The notes: generated by a model not told the origin, from the sequence alone. Counted from the stretch's first letter, positions 16,267 through 24,869 are shown. The stretch is 64,000 bases of DNA from Phyllobacterium sp. 21LDTY02-6 (GCF_023554255.2 NZ_JAMJWD020000001.1:186001-250000); one strand, 5' to 3'. Numbers and translations: made by a program.

Positions 16267-17136
16267 ATGACGCAGGTTGCTACAAGTTCCGACAAGCCGG
16301 CACGGGTGAAGGTCTATCGCCATTCGCTCGCCGTGCGCATCACCCATTGGCTCAATGTGCTTTGCCTGACCTTCCTGTTGATGAGCGGGCTGCAGATATT
16401 CAACGCCCATCCCTACCTCTATTGGGGCGAATATGGTTCCGACGCGCTGCCGGACGCATCCTTTGTCGCCATCGAAGCCTATGCGGATGGCGACAGCATG
16501 AAGGGCGTGACCCGTGTCGGGCCGATAGCGATGACGACGACCGGCGTGCTCGGCGCATCCTACAGCGGCGGCGAACTGACGCCGCGCGCCTTTCCGGCCT
16601 GGCTCACCATCCCGTCTTACCAGGATCTCGGAACCGGGCGGCGCTGGCACTTCTTCTTTGCCTGGTTCTTCGTCATCAATGGCCTCGTCTACCTGGTTTA
16701 TGGCCTGGTTTCGCGTCACTTTCGCCGCGACCTGCTGCCGGCGGCGGAGGAACTGACGCCGCGCCACCTCGGCCACGAAATAGCGCAGCATGCGCGGCTG
16801 AGATTTCCGAGGGGCGAGGCGGCCCGGCGCTATAATTCGCTGCAGAAGCTGGCCTATCTCGGCGTGGGCTTCGTGCTGCTGCCGCTGATGGTGCTGACGG
16901 GATTGACCATGTCGCCGGGCTTCAACGCCATCTTTCCCTGGCTGCTCGACCTGTTCGGCGGCCGCCAGTCGGCGCGGACGCTGCATTTCATCGTTGCTGC
17001 GCTCACCGTCGGCTTCGTTGTCATTCATCTGGCGATGGTGCTGCTGTCGGGCGTCTGGAACAATCTGCGCTCGATGATAACCGGTTATTACACGCTGCAT
17101 CTTGACGGCGGCAGGAGGACTGGCGATGAGCATTGA
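16267..17136 (+). CDS. Membrane cytochrome b561-type electron-transfer subunit
   Basis: A protein of about 289 residues with four to five transmembrane helices (bacterial cytochrome b561/Ni-hydrogenase b family). Likely haem-ligating His residues are in YRHSLAVRITHWLNVL (helix 1), in the central HFFFAWFFVINGLVYLV and in LHFIVAALTVGFVVIHLAMV. A periplasmic loop of about 100 residues separates helices 1 and 2. It should pass quinol electrons to the molybdoenzyme encoded next. The stop overlaps the next start by 11 bases. ATG at 16267 is six bases after GGAG; ATGs at 16255 and 16240 are alternatives. Confidence 0.78.
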   Translation: MTQVATSSDKPARVKVYRHSLAVRITHWLNVLCLTFLLMSGLQIFNAHPYLYWGEYGSDALPDASFVAIEAYADGDSMKGVTRVGPIAMTTTGVLGASYSGGELTPRAFPAWLTIPSYQDLGTGRRWHFFFAWFFVINGLVYLVYGLVSRHFRRDLLPAAEELTPRHLGHEIAQHARLRFPRGEAARRYNSLQKLAYLGVGFVLLPLMVLTGLTMSPGFNAIFPWLLDLFGGRQSARTLHFIVAALTVGFVVIHLAMVLLSGVWNNLRSMITGYYTLHLDGGRRTGDEH

Positions 17137-17899
17137 TCTGACACGGCGCCGCTTTCTCATCGGCGGCACTCTGGCTTCCACCAGTCTCCTGGCGGGCTGC
17201 GATGCGCTGGTCGAGAACAAGTCGATCGACAATGTGTTGCAGGCCGGCGAGTGGCTGTCGTTGAAGGCCCAGCGCCTGCTATTGTCCGGCCAGCAACTGG
17301 CGCGGGAATATACGGAGGCGGACCTTTCGCCCGTCTTCAAAGCCAATGGCACGCAATTGCCGGAGACGGACGAGTATAAGCGGCTGATGGACGGGCAATT
17401 CGCCGATTGGCGGCTGATCGTCGACGGCCGGGTGCGCACCCCCCTCAGCCTGTCGCTGGCCGACCTCAAAGCCATGCCTGCCCGCACGCAGATTACCCGC
17501 CATGATTGCGTCGAGGGATGGAGCGCAATCGGCAAATGGACGGGCGTGCAGCTTGGCGCCGTACTTGAGAAGGCCGGTCTTGCTCCCGGCGCGCGCTATG
17601 CCGTATTCCATTGCGCCGACGATTACGAACAATCGCTCGACGGCAGCGGGCGCTACTATGAAAGCATCGATCTCGTGGATGCCTGGCATCCGCAGACCAT
17701 CCTCTCCTACAGCATGAACGGCAGGGATCTCGAAATTGCCCATGGCGCGCCCCTGCGCCTGCGGGTCGAGCGCCAGCTCGGCTACAAGCACGCGAAATAT
17801 CTCATGCGGATCGAACTGGTGGATTCTTTCGCCCATATCGGTTCTGGCCGCGGCGGATTCTGGGAAGATCGCGGCTATCAATGGTATGCGGGCATATAG
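17126..17899 (+). CDS. Tat-exported molybdopterin oxidoreductase (sulfite oxidase/MsrP-like)
   Basis: A 257-residue protein with a twin-arginine signal (TRRRFLIGG) that ends in LLAGC, a possible lipobox, so it may be a Tat-exported lipoprotein. The Moco-binding core includes ITRHDCVEGWSAIGKWTGVQ, whose Cys fits the molybdenum ligand of the sulfite oxidase family, and GAPLRLRVERQLGYKHAKYL. With the cytochrome b partner it parallels the MsrPQ periplasmic methionine sulfoxide repair pair, but the partner is b561-type, so the substrate is open. AGGAGG precedes ATG 17126. The SigF context suggests a stress-repair role. Confidence 0.8.
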   Translation: MSIDLTRRRFLIGGTLASTSLLAGCDALVENKSIDNVLQAGEWLSLKAQRLLLSGQQLAREYTEADLSPVFKANGTQLPETDEYKRLMDGQFADWRLIVDGRVRTPLSLSLADLKAMPARTQITRHDCVEGWSAIGKWTGVQLGAVLEKAGLAPGARYAVFHCADDYEQSLDGSGRYYESIDLVDAWHPQTILSYSMNGRDLEIAHGAPLRLRVERQLGYKHAKYLMRIELVDSFAHIGSGRGGFWEDRGYQWYAGI

Positions 17900-17914
17900 G
17901 GGTATGCGGGCATA
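17883..17914. repeat. Short tandem duplication at a gene end
   Basis: GGTATGCGGGCATA occurs at 17883-17896 and 17901-17914 (18-base period), the first copy encoding the last residues before the TAG. It looks like a small slippage duplication. Confidence 0.6.
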
Positions 17915-18003
17915 CGGGCCCGGTACGCACAAGGTGTCACGATAGGTCTTTGTCCGGCTGCTATCCTCTGCCATAAGAAGGCAGAACTGGCAGGAGAGAT
18001 AAA

Positions 18004-18663
18004 TTGGCTTCGATACAAGGCAAGACCTATGCGGGCTTTCTGTTCGACATGGACGGAACATTGATGAACTCGACGGCGGCCGCCGAACGGGTGTGGGGGC
18101 GGTGGGCCGAGGCGCATGGGCTCGACGCCAGGACCTTCCTGCCGACGATGCATGGCGTGCGCGCCGTCGATACGATCCGCAGGCTCGGCCTCGATGTCGA
18201 TCCGCAGGCGGAGGCAGACAAGATCACGAGGGCGGAGATAGACGATGTCGAAGGTATCGTGGCCTTGCCCGGCGCCCTCGAATTTCTTGCCGGCCTGCCC
18301 CGGGACAAATGGGCGATCGTGACGTCCTCGCCGCTCGAACTTGCGAAGCGCCGCCTTGCCGCCGCGGGCATTCCCGTGCCGGACGTGCTGGTGACGGCCG
18401 AAGACGTCGAGGTCGGCAAGCCCAATCCCGATTGCTATCTCATCGGCGCCGCCCGGCTTGGCGTGCCCGCAAGCCGCTGCCTCGTCTTCGAGGATGCCGT
18501 GCCGGGAATCCTCGCCGGCGATGCCGCGGGCGCCGACGTGCTGGTCATCACCGCAACCCATCAACATCCGATCGAGACGGCGCACCCGACCATTCGGGAT
18601 TATGAGGGGGTGCGGGCCGAGACCGGCGAAGATGGTGCGCTTTCCGTGCTCGAATTCGCCTGA
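18004..18663 (+). CDS. HAD-family sugar phosphatase
   Basis: A 219-residue haloacid dehalogenase-type hydrolase. Motif I is FLFDMDGTLMNS (nucleophile and acid Asp), motif II is VTSSPLELAKRRL, the Lys is in VEVGKPNPDCY, and motif IV is VFEDAVPGILAG. The helical cap inserted after motif I is typical of beta-phosphoglucomutase or sugar-phosphatase subfamilies. It probably dephosphorylates a small sugar phosphate; the substrate is unknown. The start is TTG at 18004 with AGGAGAG upstream at good spacing. It stands alone between the molybdoenzyme operon and the Tim44-like gene. Confidence 0.82.
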   Translation: MASIQGKTYAGFLFDMDGTLMNSTAAAERVWGRWAEAHGLDARTFLPTMHGVRAVDTIRRLGLDVDPQAEADKITRAEIDDVEGIVALPGALEFLAGLPRDKWAIVTSSPLELAKRRLAAAGIPVPDVLVTAEDVEVGKPNPDCYLIGAARLGVPASRCLVFEDAVPGILAGDAAGADVLVITATHQHPIETAHPTIRDYEGVRAETGEDGALSVLEFA

Positions 18664-18758
18664 GCGAGGTTTCCGGCAGGAAATAAATCGAGATATTTCT
18701 TTTAATCCGCCAGCGCTTTTCCCATATGCAAGGGGAATTCTACGCACAGGAGCATTGC

Positions 18759-19790
18759 ATGCCGTTCATTTTTTCCGCCTTGAGCCGAATTTCCGCCGTT
18801 GTCCTCATCGGATTGGCGGTGACGTTCAGCGCAGTCTACGAGGCCGACGCCCGTCGCGGCGGTGGTGGCTTTGGCAGCCGAGGCACCCGGACCTTCCAGG
18901 CGCCGGCACCGACGCGCACCGCGCCGAACAATGCTGCTCCTATCGAGCGCAGCATGTCGCCGCGTCCGCAGAACCAGCAGACGACGGCACAGCCACAGGC
19001 CGCGCAGCAGCGTCCGGGCCTGTTCGGCGGCATGGGCCGCTCGCTGCTCGGCGGTCTTCTCGTCGGCGGCCTGATCGGCGCCATGCTCGGCCATGGATTT
19101 GGCGGTATCGCCGGCCTGTTCGGCATGCTGATCCAGATCGCGCTGATTGCCGGCCTCGCAATGCTCGCCTTGCGCTTCTTCCGCTCGCGCCAGCCGGCAA
19201 CGGCAACAGCCGGCGGTCAGGGCTTTGGCCGTGACGGCTTCGCCCGGCGCGATATGGCTGGCGACACCAACAACCAGGCTTCGCCGCTGCGCGTACCGAC
19301 AATCGGTTCCGGCCAGCCCCAGAGTGGGCAGAAGCCCGGCTTCGCCGGCGGTCAGTCAGCAGCACCGTCCCAGGGCGGCGATGAAATCGGCCTGACGCAG
19401 GCCGATCTCGACCGTTTCGAGCAGTTGCTCACCGAAGTGCAGACGGCCTATGGCAAGGAGGATTATGCGACATTGCGGCGGCTGACGACGCCGGAAGCCA
19501 TGTCCTATCTCGCCGAGGAGCTCGGCCAGAACGCCACGGACGGGCTGCGCAACAGCGTGTCCGACGTCAAGCTGCTGCAGGCGGATATCGCCGAAGCCTG
19601 GGCGGAAGGCGCACAGGAATATGCGACGACCGCGATGCGCTATTCCAGCATCGATGCCATGCTCGACCGTACGACCGGCCGCGTCGTGCAGGGCGATGAG
19701 GGCGAGCCGTCGCAGACCACCGAAGTCTGGACCTTCGTCCGCGAAAACGGCTCGGAGTGGAAACTCGCGGCCATCCAGGACGCAGCCTGA
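18759..19790 (+). CDS. Membrane protein with a C-terminal Tim44-like domain
   Basis: A 343-residue protein. It has an N-terminal signal-anchor (FSALSRISAVVLIGLAVTFS), a Gly/Arg and Gln/Pro-rich linker (ARRGGGGFGSRGTR), a second Gly-rich hydrophobic hairpin (LLGGLLVGGLIGAMLGHGFG, continuing to about residue 150), a low-complexity Gln/Gly region, and a Tim44-like domain from about residue 210 (DLDRFEQLLTEVQTAYGKED to VWTFVRENGSEWKLAAIQ). The domain in mitochondria acts in protein import; bacterial members are unexplained and may bind membranes. AGGAGCATTGC precedes ATG 18759. No operon partner. Confidence 0.8.
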   Translation: MPFIFSALSRISAVVLIGLAVTFSAVYEADARRGGGGFGSRGTRTFQAPAPTRTAPNNAAPIERSMSPRPQNQQTTAQPQAAQQRPGLFGGMGRSLLGGLLVGGLIGAMLGHGFGGIAGLFGMLIQIALIAGLAMLALRFFRSRQPATATAGGQGFGRDGFARRDMAGDTNNQASPLRVPTIGSGQPQSGQKPGFAGGQSAAPSQGGDEIGLTQADLDRFEQLLTEVQTAYGKEDYATLRRLTTPEAMSYLAEELGQNATDGLRNSVSDVKLLQADIAEAWAEGAQEYATTAMRYSSIDAMLDRTTGRVVQGDEGEPSQTTEVWTFVRENGSEWKLAAIQDAA

Positions 19791-19801
19791 CCAGCATGAG
19801 A

Positions 19802-19831
19802 GGCGCCGCCGGACCTGGTTCCGGCGTCGCC
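19802..19831. terminator. Hairpin between convergent genes
   Basis: GGCG-x2-GCCGGA (19802-19813) pairs with TCCGGC-x2-CGCC (19820-19831) around a six-base loop. It lies between the Tim44-like stop and the sterol-desaturase-like stop. There is no strong T tract, so it is a modest terminator candidate. Confidence 0.45.
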
Positions 19832-19853
19832 CCGGCCTCAGGCCTTTTCGGCC

Positions 19854-20834
19854 TTACATCTGGGCCGCCTGATCCTCGACCGGCGCCGCAGCCTGCGTCA
19901 CTGGTGGCAGCGGCGCTGGTTTGCGTCCCATCAGTTCCTGCCGCCCGCGCCGGGAAAATGGCTGCAATAGCTGGCCGAGGAAACCGGGCGCGACCCTGCC
20001 ATTGATGCCGATATCGACGGGCGATGGCCTGTCCGGATTATGGTAGCTGCCGAAGACCTGGTCCCACAGCACGATATTCTCGCAATAATTGGTATTGCCC
20101 TCGCGTCTGTTGCGCGAATGATGCCAGCGGTGCAGCCGCGGCGTCACGAATATATAGTCCAGGAGCCCGGTGCGCATGGCGATATTGCAATGGGTCAGCA
20201 GGCCGGCGATCGCCGTGATGGCCGCGACCCAGAGAAAGACCGGCAGCGGCGCGCCGAGGAGATAGAGCGGTATCTGGCTGAGCGCGATCTTGAACAGCGA
20301 ATCGAAGAGATGAAACCGCCCGGTATTGATCACCCAAAGCCGCGTCACGCTGTGGTGGAGCGCGTGGAAGCGCCAGAAATAAAGGCGCTCATGGGCGATC
20401 CTGTGCGCCGCATAGAGCCCGAGTTCGGCGATGATCAAGGCCAGCACGACCTGGACGGGCAAAGGCAGGAAATCCGGCCATAGAGTGCTGAAACGCGCGG
20501 AAATCGGCTGCACATGGGCGGCGATCAACATCGGGCCGGATGCTGCGAGACTTGCGGCGACCTGAACCAGTCCCTTCGTCAGCAGCGTATGGGCCAGATT
20601 GTTGAAGGTCTCGCCATCCGGCTCGAGCCAGCTGGTCTCATAGGGCAGCAAGCGTTCGAAAAGCGCGATGATCGCCACCGTCGTCAGATAGACCACATTG
20701 AACCAGAACACGGGATGCGCGGCCTCGAAAGCCATGCCAGCGGCGGTGAGGCCGCCAAAGAAGATGGCCGGCCACAACAGGTATTGCAGGACCCGGATCG
20801 CATTGGAATCGCTTGACTGGCTCAAGGGCGGCAC
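19854..20834 (-). CDS. Sterol desaturase / fatty acid hydroxylase family membrane protein
   Basis: A 326-residue integral-membrane di-iron enzyme. Several hydrophobic helices precede the conserved His clusters: HRIAHE (HxxxH), FHALHHS (HxxHH), HCN, and LHRWHHSRNRREGNTNY (HxxHH with the NTNYG-like tail). It should hydroxylate or desaturate a lipid; the substrate cannot be read from the sequence. The ATG at 20834 begins MPPLSQSSDSN and is taken as the start. It converges on the Tim44-like gene and has no obvious operon partner. Confidence 0.82.
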   Translation of the reverse strand: MPPLSQSSDSNAIRVLQYLLWPAIFFGGLTAAGMAFEAAHPVFWFNVVYLTTVAIIALFERLLPYETSWLEPDGETFNNLAHTLLTKGLVQVAASLAASGPMLIAAHVQPISARFSTLWPDFLPLPVQVVLALIIAELGLYAAHRIAHERLYFWRFHALHHSVTRLWVINTGRFHLFDSLFKIALSQIPLYLLGAPLPVFLWVAAITAIAGLLTHCNIAMRTGLLDYIFVTPRLHRWHHSRNRREGNTNYCENIVLWDQVFGSYHNPDRPSPVDIGINGRVAPGFLGQLLQPFSRRGRQELMGRKPAPLPPVTQAAAPVEDQAAQM

Positions 20835-20966
20835 TCTCTCTTGCAGCGGGATGCGCCGGCCTGTGGCAATGGATATTGCGGCCGCATCTTCGGGAGGCTC
20901 GACATATCACCCACTTGCCGCTGCGAGCGCAAATCAATTCTGTCTTGCGGTCCGGTGTGGGCGGCT

Positions 20967-21037
20967 CCAGTCGGGGCGGCCCAGACATGCGCCCCAGACG
21001 GGTGGGTCCCAGTAGGTGCGGCCCCAGTCGGTGCTGC
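20967..21037. repeat. Three imperfect 14-bp GC-rich repeats
   Basis: Related units CCAGTCGGGGCGGC (20967-20980), CCAGTAGGTGCGGC (21009-21022) and CCAGTCGGTGCTGC (21024-21037) lie in the 223-base gap between the hydroxylase start and the small lipoprotein stop. No function is visible. Confidence 0.55.
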
Positions 21038-21057
21038 GTCGGATGCGCGTGCGAAAG

Positions 21058-21207
21058 CTAGTTCCGGTCGTGGCAGTCAAGCATGCCATTGGTGCAGGAC
21101 GGTCTGGTCGATTGCTGCTGTTTCTCGTCGGGCGTCCAGTTATTGTAGGTTCCGCAAGCCGACAGGCTCAAGGTGACAAGGACGAACCCCAGAATACGTC
21201 TTTTCAT
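21058..21207 (-). CDS. Very small lipoprotein, 49 residues
   Basis: Translation from the ATG at 21207 gives a start of MKRRILGFVLVTLSLSACGT, a classical lipoprotein signal with lipobox LSAC at residues 15-18. A 31-residue polar mature part follows with NNWTPDEKQQQ and two more Cys (RPSCTNGMLDCHDRN). The stop TAG is at 21060-21058. The lipid-anchor signal, the length and the clean stop support a real gene. I do not recognise the family. The two Cys after the lipobox could form a disulfide. Confidence 0.65.
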   Translation of the reverse strand: MKRRILGFVLVTLSLSACGTYNNWTPDEKQQQSTRPSCTNGMLDCHDRN

Positions 21208-21347
21208 TTATCCAGCCTCATGATCGATTCCCGCGCCGCTCCACTAACCGGAACGCCAGCGCGGCCGATTGTAGTTTGACTTCGAGATTCGGAAAAGACG
21301 AGATTGCAGGCGAGGCGTGTTCCGTGAAGCCCCGCGCGGCGGCCTGA

Positions 21348-21524
21348 CTATGTGAATGCAATGATTGCCAGGAAAATCGCCAGCATTAAAACAATGATCG
21401 ATAGATTGAATACTTTGGACTCGACGGCGCCTAGTTCTTCTTCAAGGCGCTTCATTTTCCCCGATTTGCTCGACTTTTCCTTGTCTTCCGTAGGGGTAGA
21501 GTAACCCTGCTCATAGTCGTTCAT
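21348..21524 (-). CDS. Small single-span membrane protein, 58 residues
   Basis: The frame from ATG 21524 reads MNDYEQGYSTPTEDKEKSSK, a basic linker with KMKRLEEELGAVESKVFN, then a C-terminal hydrophobic helix (LSIIVLMLAIFLAIIAFT) up to the TAG. The layout is that of a small tail-anchored protein with a short amphipathic or coiled segment. No good ribosome site is seen, so it is a moderate call. It lies on the same strand as the small lipoprotein, 140 bases upstream of it. Function unknown. Confidence 0.5.
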   Translation of the reverse strand: MNDYEQGYSTPTEDKEKSSKSGKMKRLEEELGAVESKVFNLSIIVLMLAIFLAIIAFT

Positions 21525-22257
21525 GATTTTGCTCTGGTGAAATTGAGAAAGGCCCGCCTCCGCACAGAGAGCCGCGAAGATTTGCCAACGAAGATGGTTA
21601 TCAGCAAGTTATGGCCGCGCCTAGATGTATTTCAGAAATATTTCAAAACTTGAATCAATTGAATGTTGCAAAATATTGCGGAGGTCGGCTGGGCATGAAT
21701 TTCCCTGCGTGTCGGGCCTGAAGAGCTAAGCGGGGGCACCCGCCAGGCCAACGCGAACTTGGGGATCGGCTGAAGCTGCTCTCCTGTGGCTGGTGAGCTT
21801 TCACAGGAAAACCAAAAAAGACGCGCTGCGGACCGTCGGTCGGGCGCTGCGGGATGGTCAGCTGGAGAGAAAGTATGGCACGGAGGGACGTCATCCCCTC
21901 ACAGGTCCGGCGAACCGTCCTGGTGAAACCTGGCTCGCACCACAGCCCATTATGGTGCATAACAATTCCTATTGCAACATGAGGTGAACGCGGGAGGCGG
22001 AGGACCATTCAGAAGCTTGCGGTGAGTTCGGAGGGGCCTCAATTATCGAGCTATAAAAGGCCTTCAAACGCTCTTCAAAGTCCGCTCAAGATCAAAGCGT
22101 AAATTCTAAAACCTGGTGGCAAAAAATCAAAACCCCGCGTCCAGCTACATCCATATCATCAAAATGCAGGAATTCTCATGAAACTGACAGCAGACATGCC
22201 GCGTCAGGGAGCCGTGAGAGGCCCGAAGCGCTGCAAAGATCAGACTGACAAGAAAAA
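21525..22257. other. 733-base intergenic region without a recognised gene
   Basis: Both strands hold only short open frames of poor character. The first part (21600-21680) is AT-rich. The middle (21700-21990) is GC-rich with several small self-complementary stretches. The last part (22080-22200) is A-rich. A structured or regulatory RNA is possible, but nothing is recognisable by eye. Confidence 0.3.
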
Positions 22258-22334
22258 TGGTAGCGAAGGAGGGATTCGAACCCCCGACACAAGGATTATG
22301 ATTCCTCTGCTCTAACCTACTGAGCTACTTCGCC
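22258..22334 (-). tRNA. tRNA-Met (CAT), elongator type
   Basis: Read on the minus strand, a full cloverleaf with encoded CCA can be folded: acceptor GGCGAAG/CTTCGCT, D arm GCTC/GAGC, anticodon stem GAGGA/TCCTT with loop ATCATAA (anticodon CAT), and T arm GGGGG-TTCGAAT-CCCTC. The 5-prime G1-U72 pair and the AGCTCAGTAGGTTAGAGCA body resemble bacterial elongator tRNA-Met rather than initiator. A lysidine-modified tRNA-Ile(CAT) is less likely but not excluded. Confidence 0.92.
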
Positions 22335-22614
22335 CCACATGCGCGCCCGGTGTGCCTGCGAAAAGTCAGGCCGGAACGCGGCGCCATTTGCCAATTGCAA
22401 CTGGGACGTGGCGGGGTATAGGTGCATGACAGGAAGCTGTCAAGCAATCTTCTGGGCATAAAGCGGCCAATCAATGCCTCTTTTTGGCGGCGGGGCCATG
22501 CTGCGAAGCCCGGGTTGCGGCGGGCGTTTGCGGCACCTGCCCGTGCGGGGGAATTACCAAAAGGTCAACGCGAACTCTTGTGTTCGTTTCGCCGTCCAGA
22601 TATTGCATGCGACC

Positions 22615-23595
22615 ATGAGCACAGCTGAAAAGATGCCTCCGCGAATTGCAGTCTTGGGTTGCGGTTACTGGGGCAGCAATCACATTCGCACATTGAAGAG
22701 CCTCGGCGCGCTTTATGCCGTGTCGGACCAGAACAGCGATCGCGCTGCCGGCTTCGCGGCCGATCAGGGCGTCGAAGCCATTGCCGTCGATGATCTTTTC
22801 ACCCGTCCGGATGTCGATGCCATCGTCATGGCCCTGCCGCCGCAGTTCCATGCGCAATCCGCCATTCGGGCGGTGAGCAACGGCAAGGACGTGCTCGTCG
22901 AAAAGCCGATCGCGCTGACGGTTCCCGATGCCGAGGCTGCGGTCAAGGCTGCCCATGATCATGGCCGCATCTTCATGGTCGGGCATGTGCTGCGCTTTCA
23001 TCCGGCCTTCGAGAAGCTGCTTGAACTGATCAAGGCCGGCGATCTCGGCGATGTCAGCTATATCCATTCGCACCGGCTCGGGCTCGGCAAGTTTCATACG
23101 GAGAACGATGCGCTGTGGGATCTTGCGCCGCATGACCTGTCGATGATCCTCGCCATCACCGGCACGGAACCGCTCGAAGTGCGCGGCGAGGGGGCGGCGG
23201 TGCTCGACCATCTCAGCGATTTCGCCCATCTGCATCTGCGCTTCCCCAATAATGTGCGCGGGCATCTTTTCGCCTCACGCCTCAATCCCTATCGCGAGCG
23301 CCGGCTGACGGTCGTCGGCAACAAGGCCATGGCGGTCTTCGACGACATGGAGCAATGGGACCGGAAACTTGCCGTCTACAAGCATTCGATCTGGCAGGAT
23401 GAAGGCCAATGGGCATCGACGACCGAGGAGCCCAGCTATGTGAAGGTTGCGCATGGCATGCCTCTCACGCGCGAATTGCAGAACTTCATCGATTGCATCG
23501 GCTCGCGCAACGAGCCGCGCACGGATGGCGAGGAGGCGATCCGCGTCCTGCGCATCCTGACCGCCGGTACGGTCGTGCATAACAAGGTGAAGTGA
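22615..23595 (+). CDS. Gfo/Idh/MocA sugar dehydrogenase, WbpB-like
   Basis: A 326-residue NAD(P)-dependent oxidoreductase with the Rossmann motif IAVLGCGYWGSNHIRTL, LVEKPIALTV (EKP motif) and a catalytic-type WDLAPHDLSMILAITG. This set is typical of WbpB-type enzymes that oxidise C3 of UDP-GlcNAc(A) derivatives before amination. The next gene is a DegT-type aminotransferase, the WbpE-like partner, so the pair likely makes a 3-amino sugar nucleotide. The open frame extends to 22474, but ATG 22615 (MSTAEKMPPRIAVLG) fits the family. Pathway assignment is inferred. Confidence 0.75.
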   Translation: MSTAEKMPPRIAVLGCGYWGSNHIRTLKSLGALYAVSDQNSDRAAGFAADQGVEAIAVDDLFTRPDVDAIVMALPPQFHAQSAIRAVSNGKDVLVEKPIALTVPDAEAAVKAAHDHGRIFMVGHVLRFHPAFEKLLELIKAGDLGDVSYIHSHRLGLGKFHTENDALWDLAPHDLSMILAITGTEPLEVRGEGAAVLDHLSDFAHLHLRFPNNVRGHLFASRLNPYRERRLTVVGNKAMAVFDDMEQWDRKLAVYKHSIWQDEGQWASTTEEPSYVKVAHGMPLTRELQNFIDCIGSRNEPRTDGEEAIRVLRILTAGTVVHNKVK

Positions 23596-23753
23596 TCGCT
23601 CTTGCCCCGGCTCTTCTGTTGCCCTCGGCTTCAAGCGTTGTTACAAGGCCGGACAAACTTTGAACGGCAGCATCTGGCGGCATTTCCTCCGCCCTTCTAA
23701 GTGTTGCCTTGACGCCTCGCGGTATTCGCGGGGGCTTTGATTACGGAGCAATG

Positions 23754-24869
23754 ATGCAGTTCATCGATCTCGGCGCACAGCGTGAACGGATTAGCGACAA
23801 ACTCGACGCGGCAATCGCCAAGGTCGTGCGCGAGGGCAAATATATCCTCGGGCCGGAAGTCACCGAGTTCGAAAAGCGGCTGGCCGAATATGCCGGCGTC
23901 GAACATGTGGTGGCCTGCGCCAATGGCACGGATGCGCTGCTCATTCCGCTGATGGCCAAGAACATCGGGCCGGGCGATGCGGTCTTCGTGCCGAGCTTCA
24001 CCTTTGCGGCCACGGCCGAGGTCGTCGCGCTGGTCGGCGCCGAGCCGGTATTCGTCGATGTCGATCCGGTCACCTACAATATCGACGTGGAGCAGCTGAA
24101 GTCGGCTGTGAAGGCCGTGCGCGCCGAGGGCCGGTTGCAGCCGAAGGCGATCATCCCGGTCGACCTGTTCGGCCTGGCGGCCGATTACACCTCCATCGGC
24201 AGCATCGCGGCGCAGGAAGGGCTGTTCGTCATCGAGGATGCGGCGCAGTCGATCGGCGGCAAGCGCGACAATGCGATGTGCGGCGCCTTTGGCGATGTCG
24301 CCGGCACCAGCTTCTACCCGGCCAAGCCGCTCGGCTGCTATGGCGATGGCGGCGCGATGTTCACCAATAATGGCGAGCTGGCGGAAATTCTGCGCTCGGT
24401 CCTGTTCCACGGCAAGGGCGCCACGCAATATGACAATGTGCGCATCGGCCTGAATTCACGCCTCGATACGATCCAGGCGGCGATCCTCATCGAAAAACTC
24501 GCCATTCTCGAGGATGAGATGGAGGCGCGCCAGGTCGTCGCCAGGCGCTATGCCGAGGGTCTGAGCGACGTGGTGAAGGTTGCGACTATCCCCGACGGGC
24601 ATCGCTCGGCCTGGGCGCAATATGCCATCCAGACGGAACGGCGCGACGAATTGAAGGCGCATCTGCAGGAAAACGGCATTCCATCGGTGATTTATTATGT
24701 GAAGCCGCTGCATCTGCAGGATGCCTACAAGCATTACATGCGCGCGCCGGGCGGCCTGCCGGTGTCCGAGGCGCTGCCGAAGGATATTCTGTGCCTGCCG
24801 ATGCACGCCTATCTCGGCAAGGACGACCAGGACCGCATCGTCGATACGATCCGCAACTTCCTGGCCTGA
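23754..24869 (+). CDS. DegT/DnrJ/EryC1/StrS aminotransferase, WbpE-like
   Basis: A 371-residue PLP-dependent sugar aminotransferase. The N terminus MQFIDLGAQRERISDKL matches sugar aminotransferases, CANGTDALLIPLMA contributes the phosphate-binding turn, VIEDAAQSIGG follows, and the PLP Lys is in TSFYPAKPLGCYGDGGAM. It should transfer an amino group from glutamate to the 3-keto sugar nucleotide made by the preceding dehydrogenase. ATGs at 23751 and 23754 both follow GGAG; 23754 has the better spacing. It lies 158 bases after its partner and converges on mnmA. Confidence 0.82.
   Translation: MQFIDLGAQRERISDKLDAAIAKVVREGKYILGPEVTEFEKRLAEYAGVEHVVACANGTDALLIPLMAKNIGPGDAVFVPSFTFAATAEVVALVGAEPVFVDVDPVTYNIDVEQLKSAVKAVRAEGRLQPKAIIPVDLFGLAADYTSIGSIAAQEGLFVIEDAAQSIGGKRDNAMCGAFGDVAGTSFYPAKPLGCYGDGGAMFTNNGELAEILRSVLFHGKGATQYDNVRIGLNSRLDTIQAAILIEKLAILEDEMEARQVVARRYAEGLSDVVKVATIPDGHRSAWAQYAIQTERRDELKAHLQENGIPSVIYYVKPLHLQDAYKHYMRAPGGLPVSEALPKDILCLPMHAYLGKDDQDRIVDTIRNFLA

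Noticed and set aside
15763-17535. A 590-residue minus-strand frame across the MXKDX, cytochrome and molybdoenzyme genes
   Set aside because: It spans the region antisense to three recognisable genes and both promoters, and its His/Ser repeats are only the mirror of the MXKDX repeats.
21655-22008. Open frames of 64 and 117 residues in the gene-free region
   Set aside because: Overlapping frames on opposite strands, no ribosome site and no domain; composition not protein-like.
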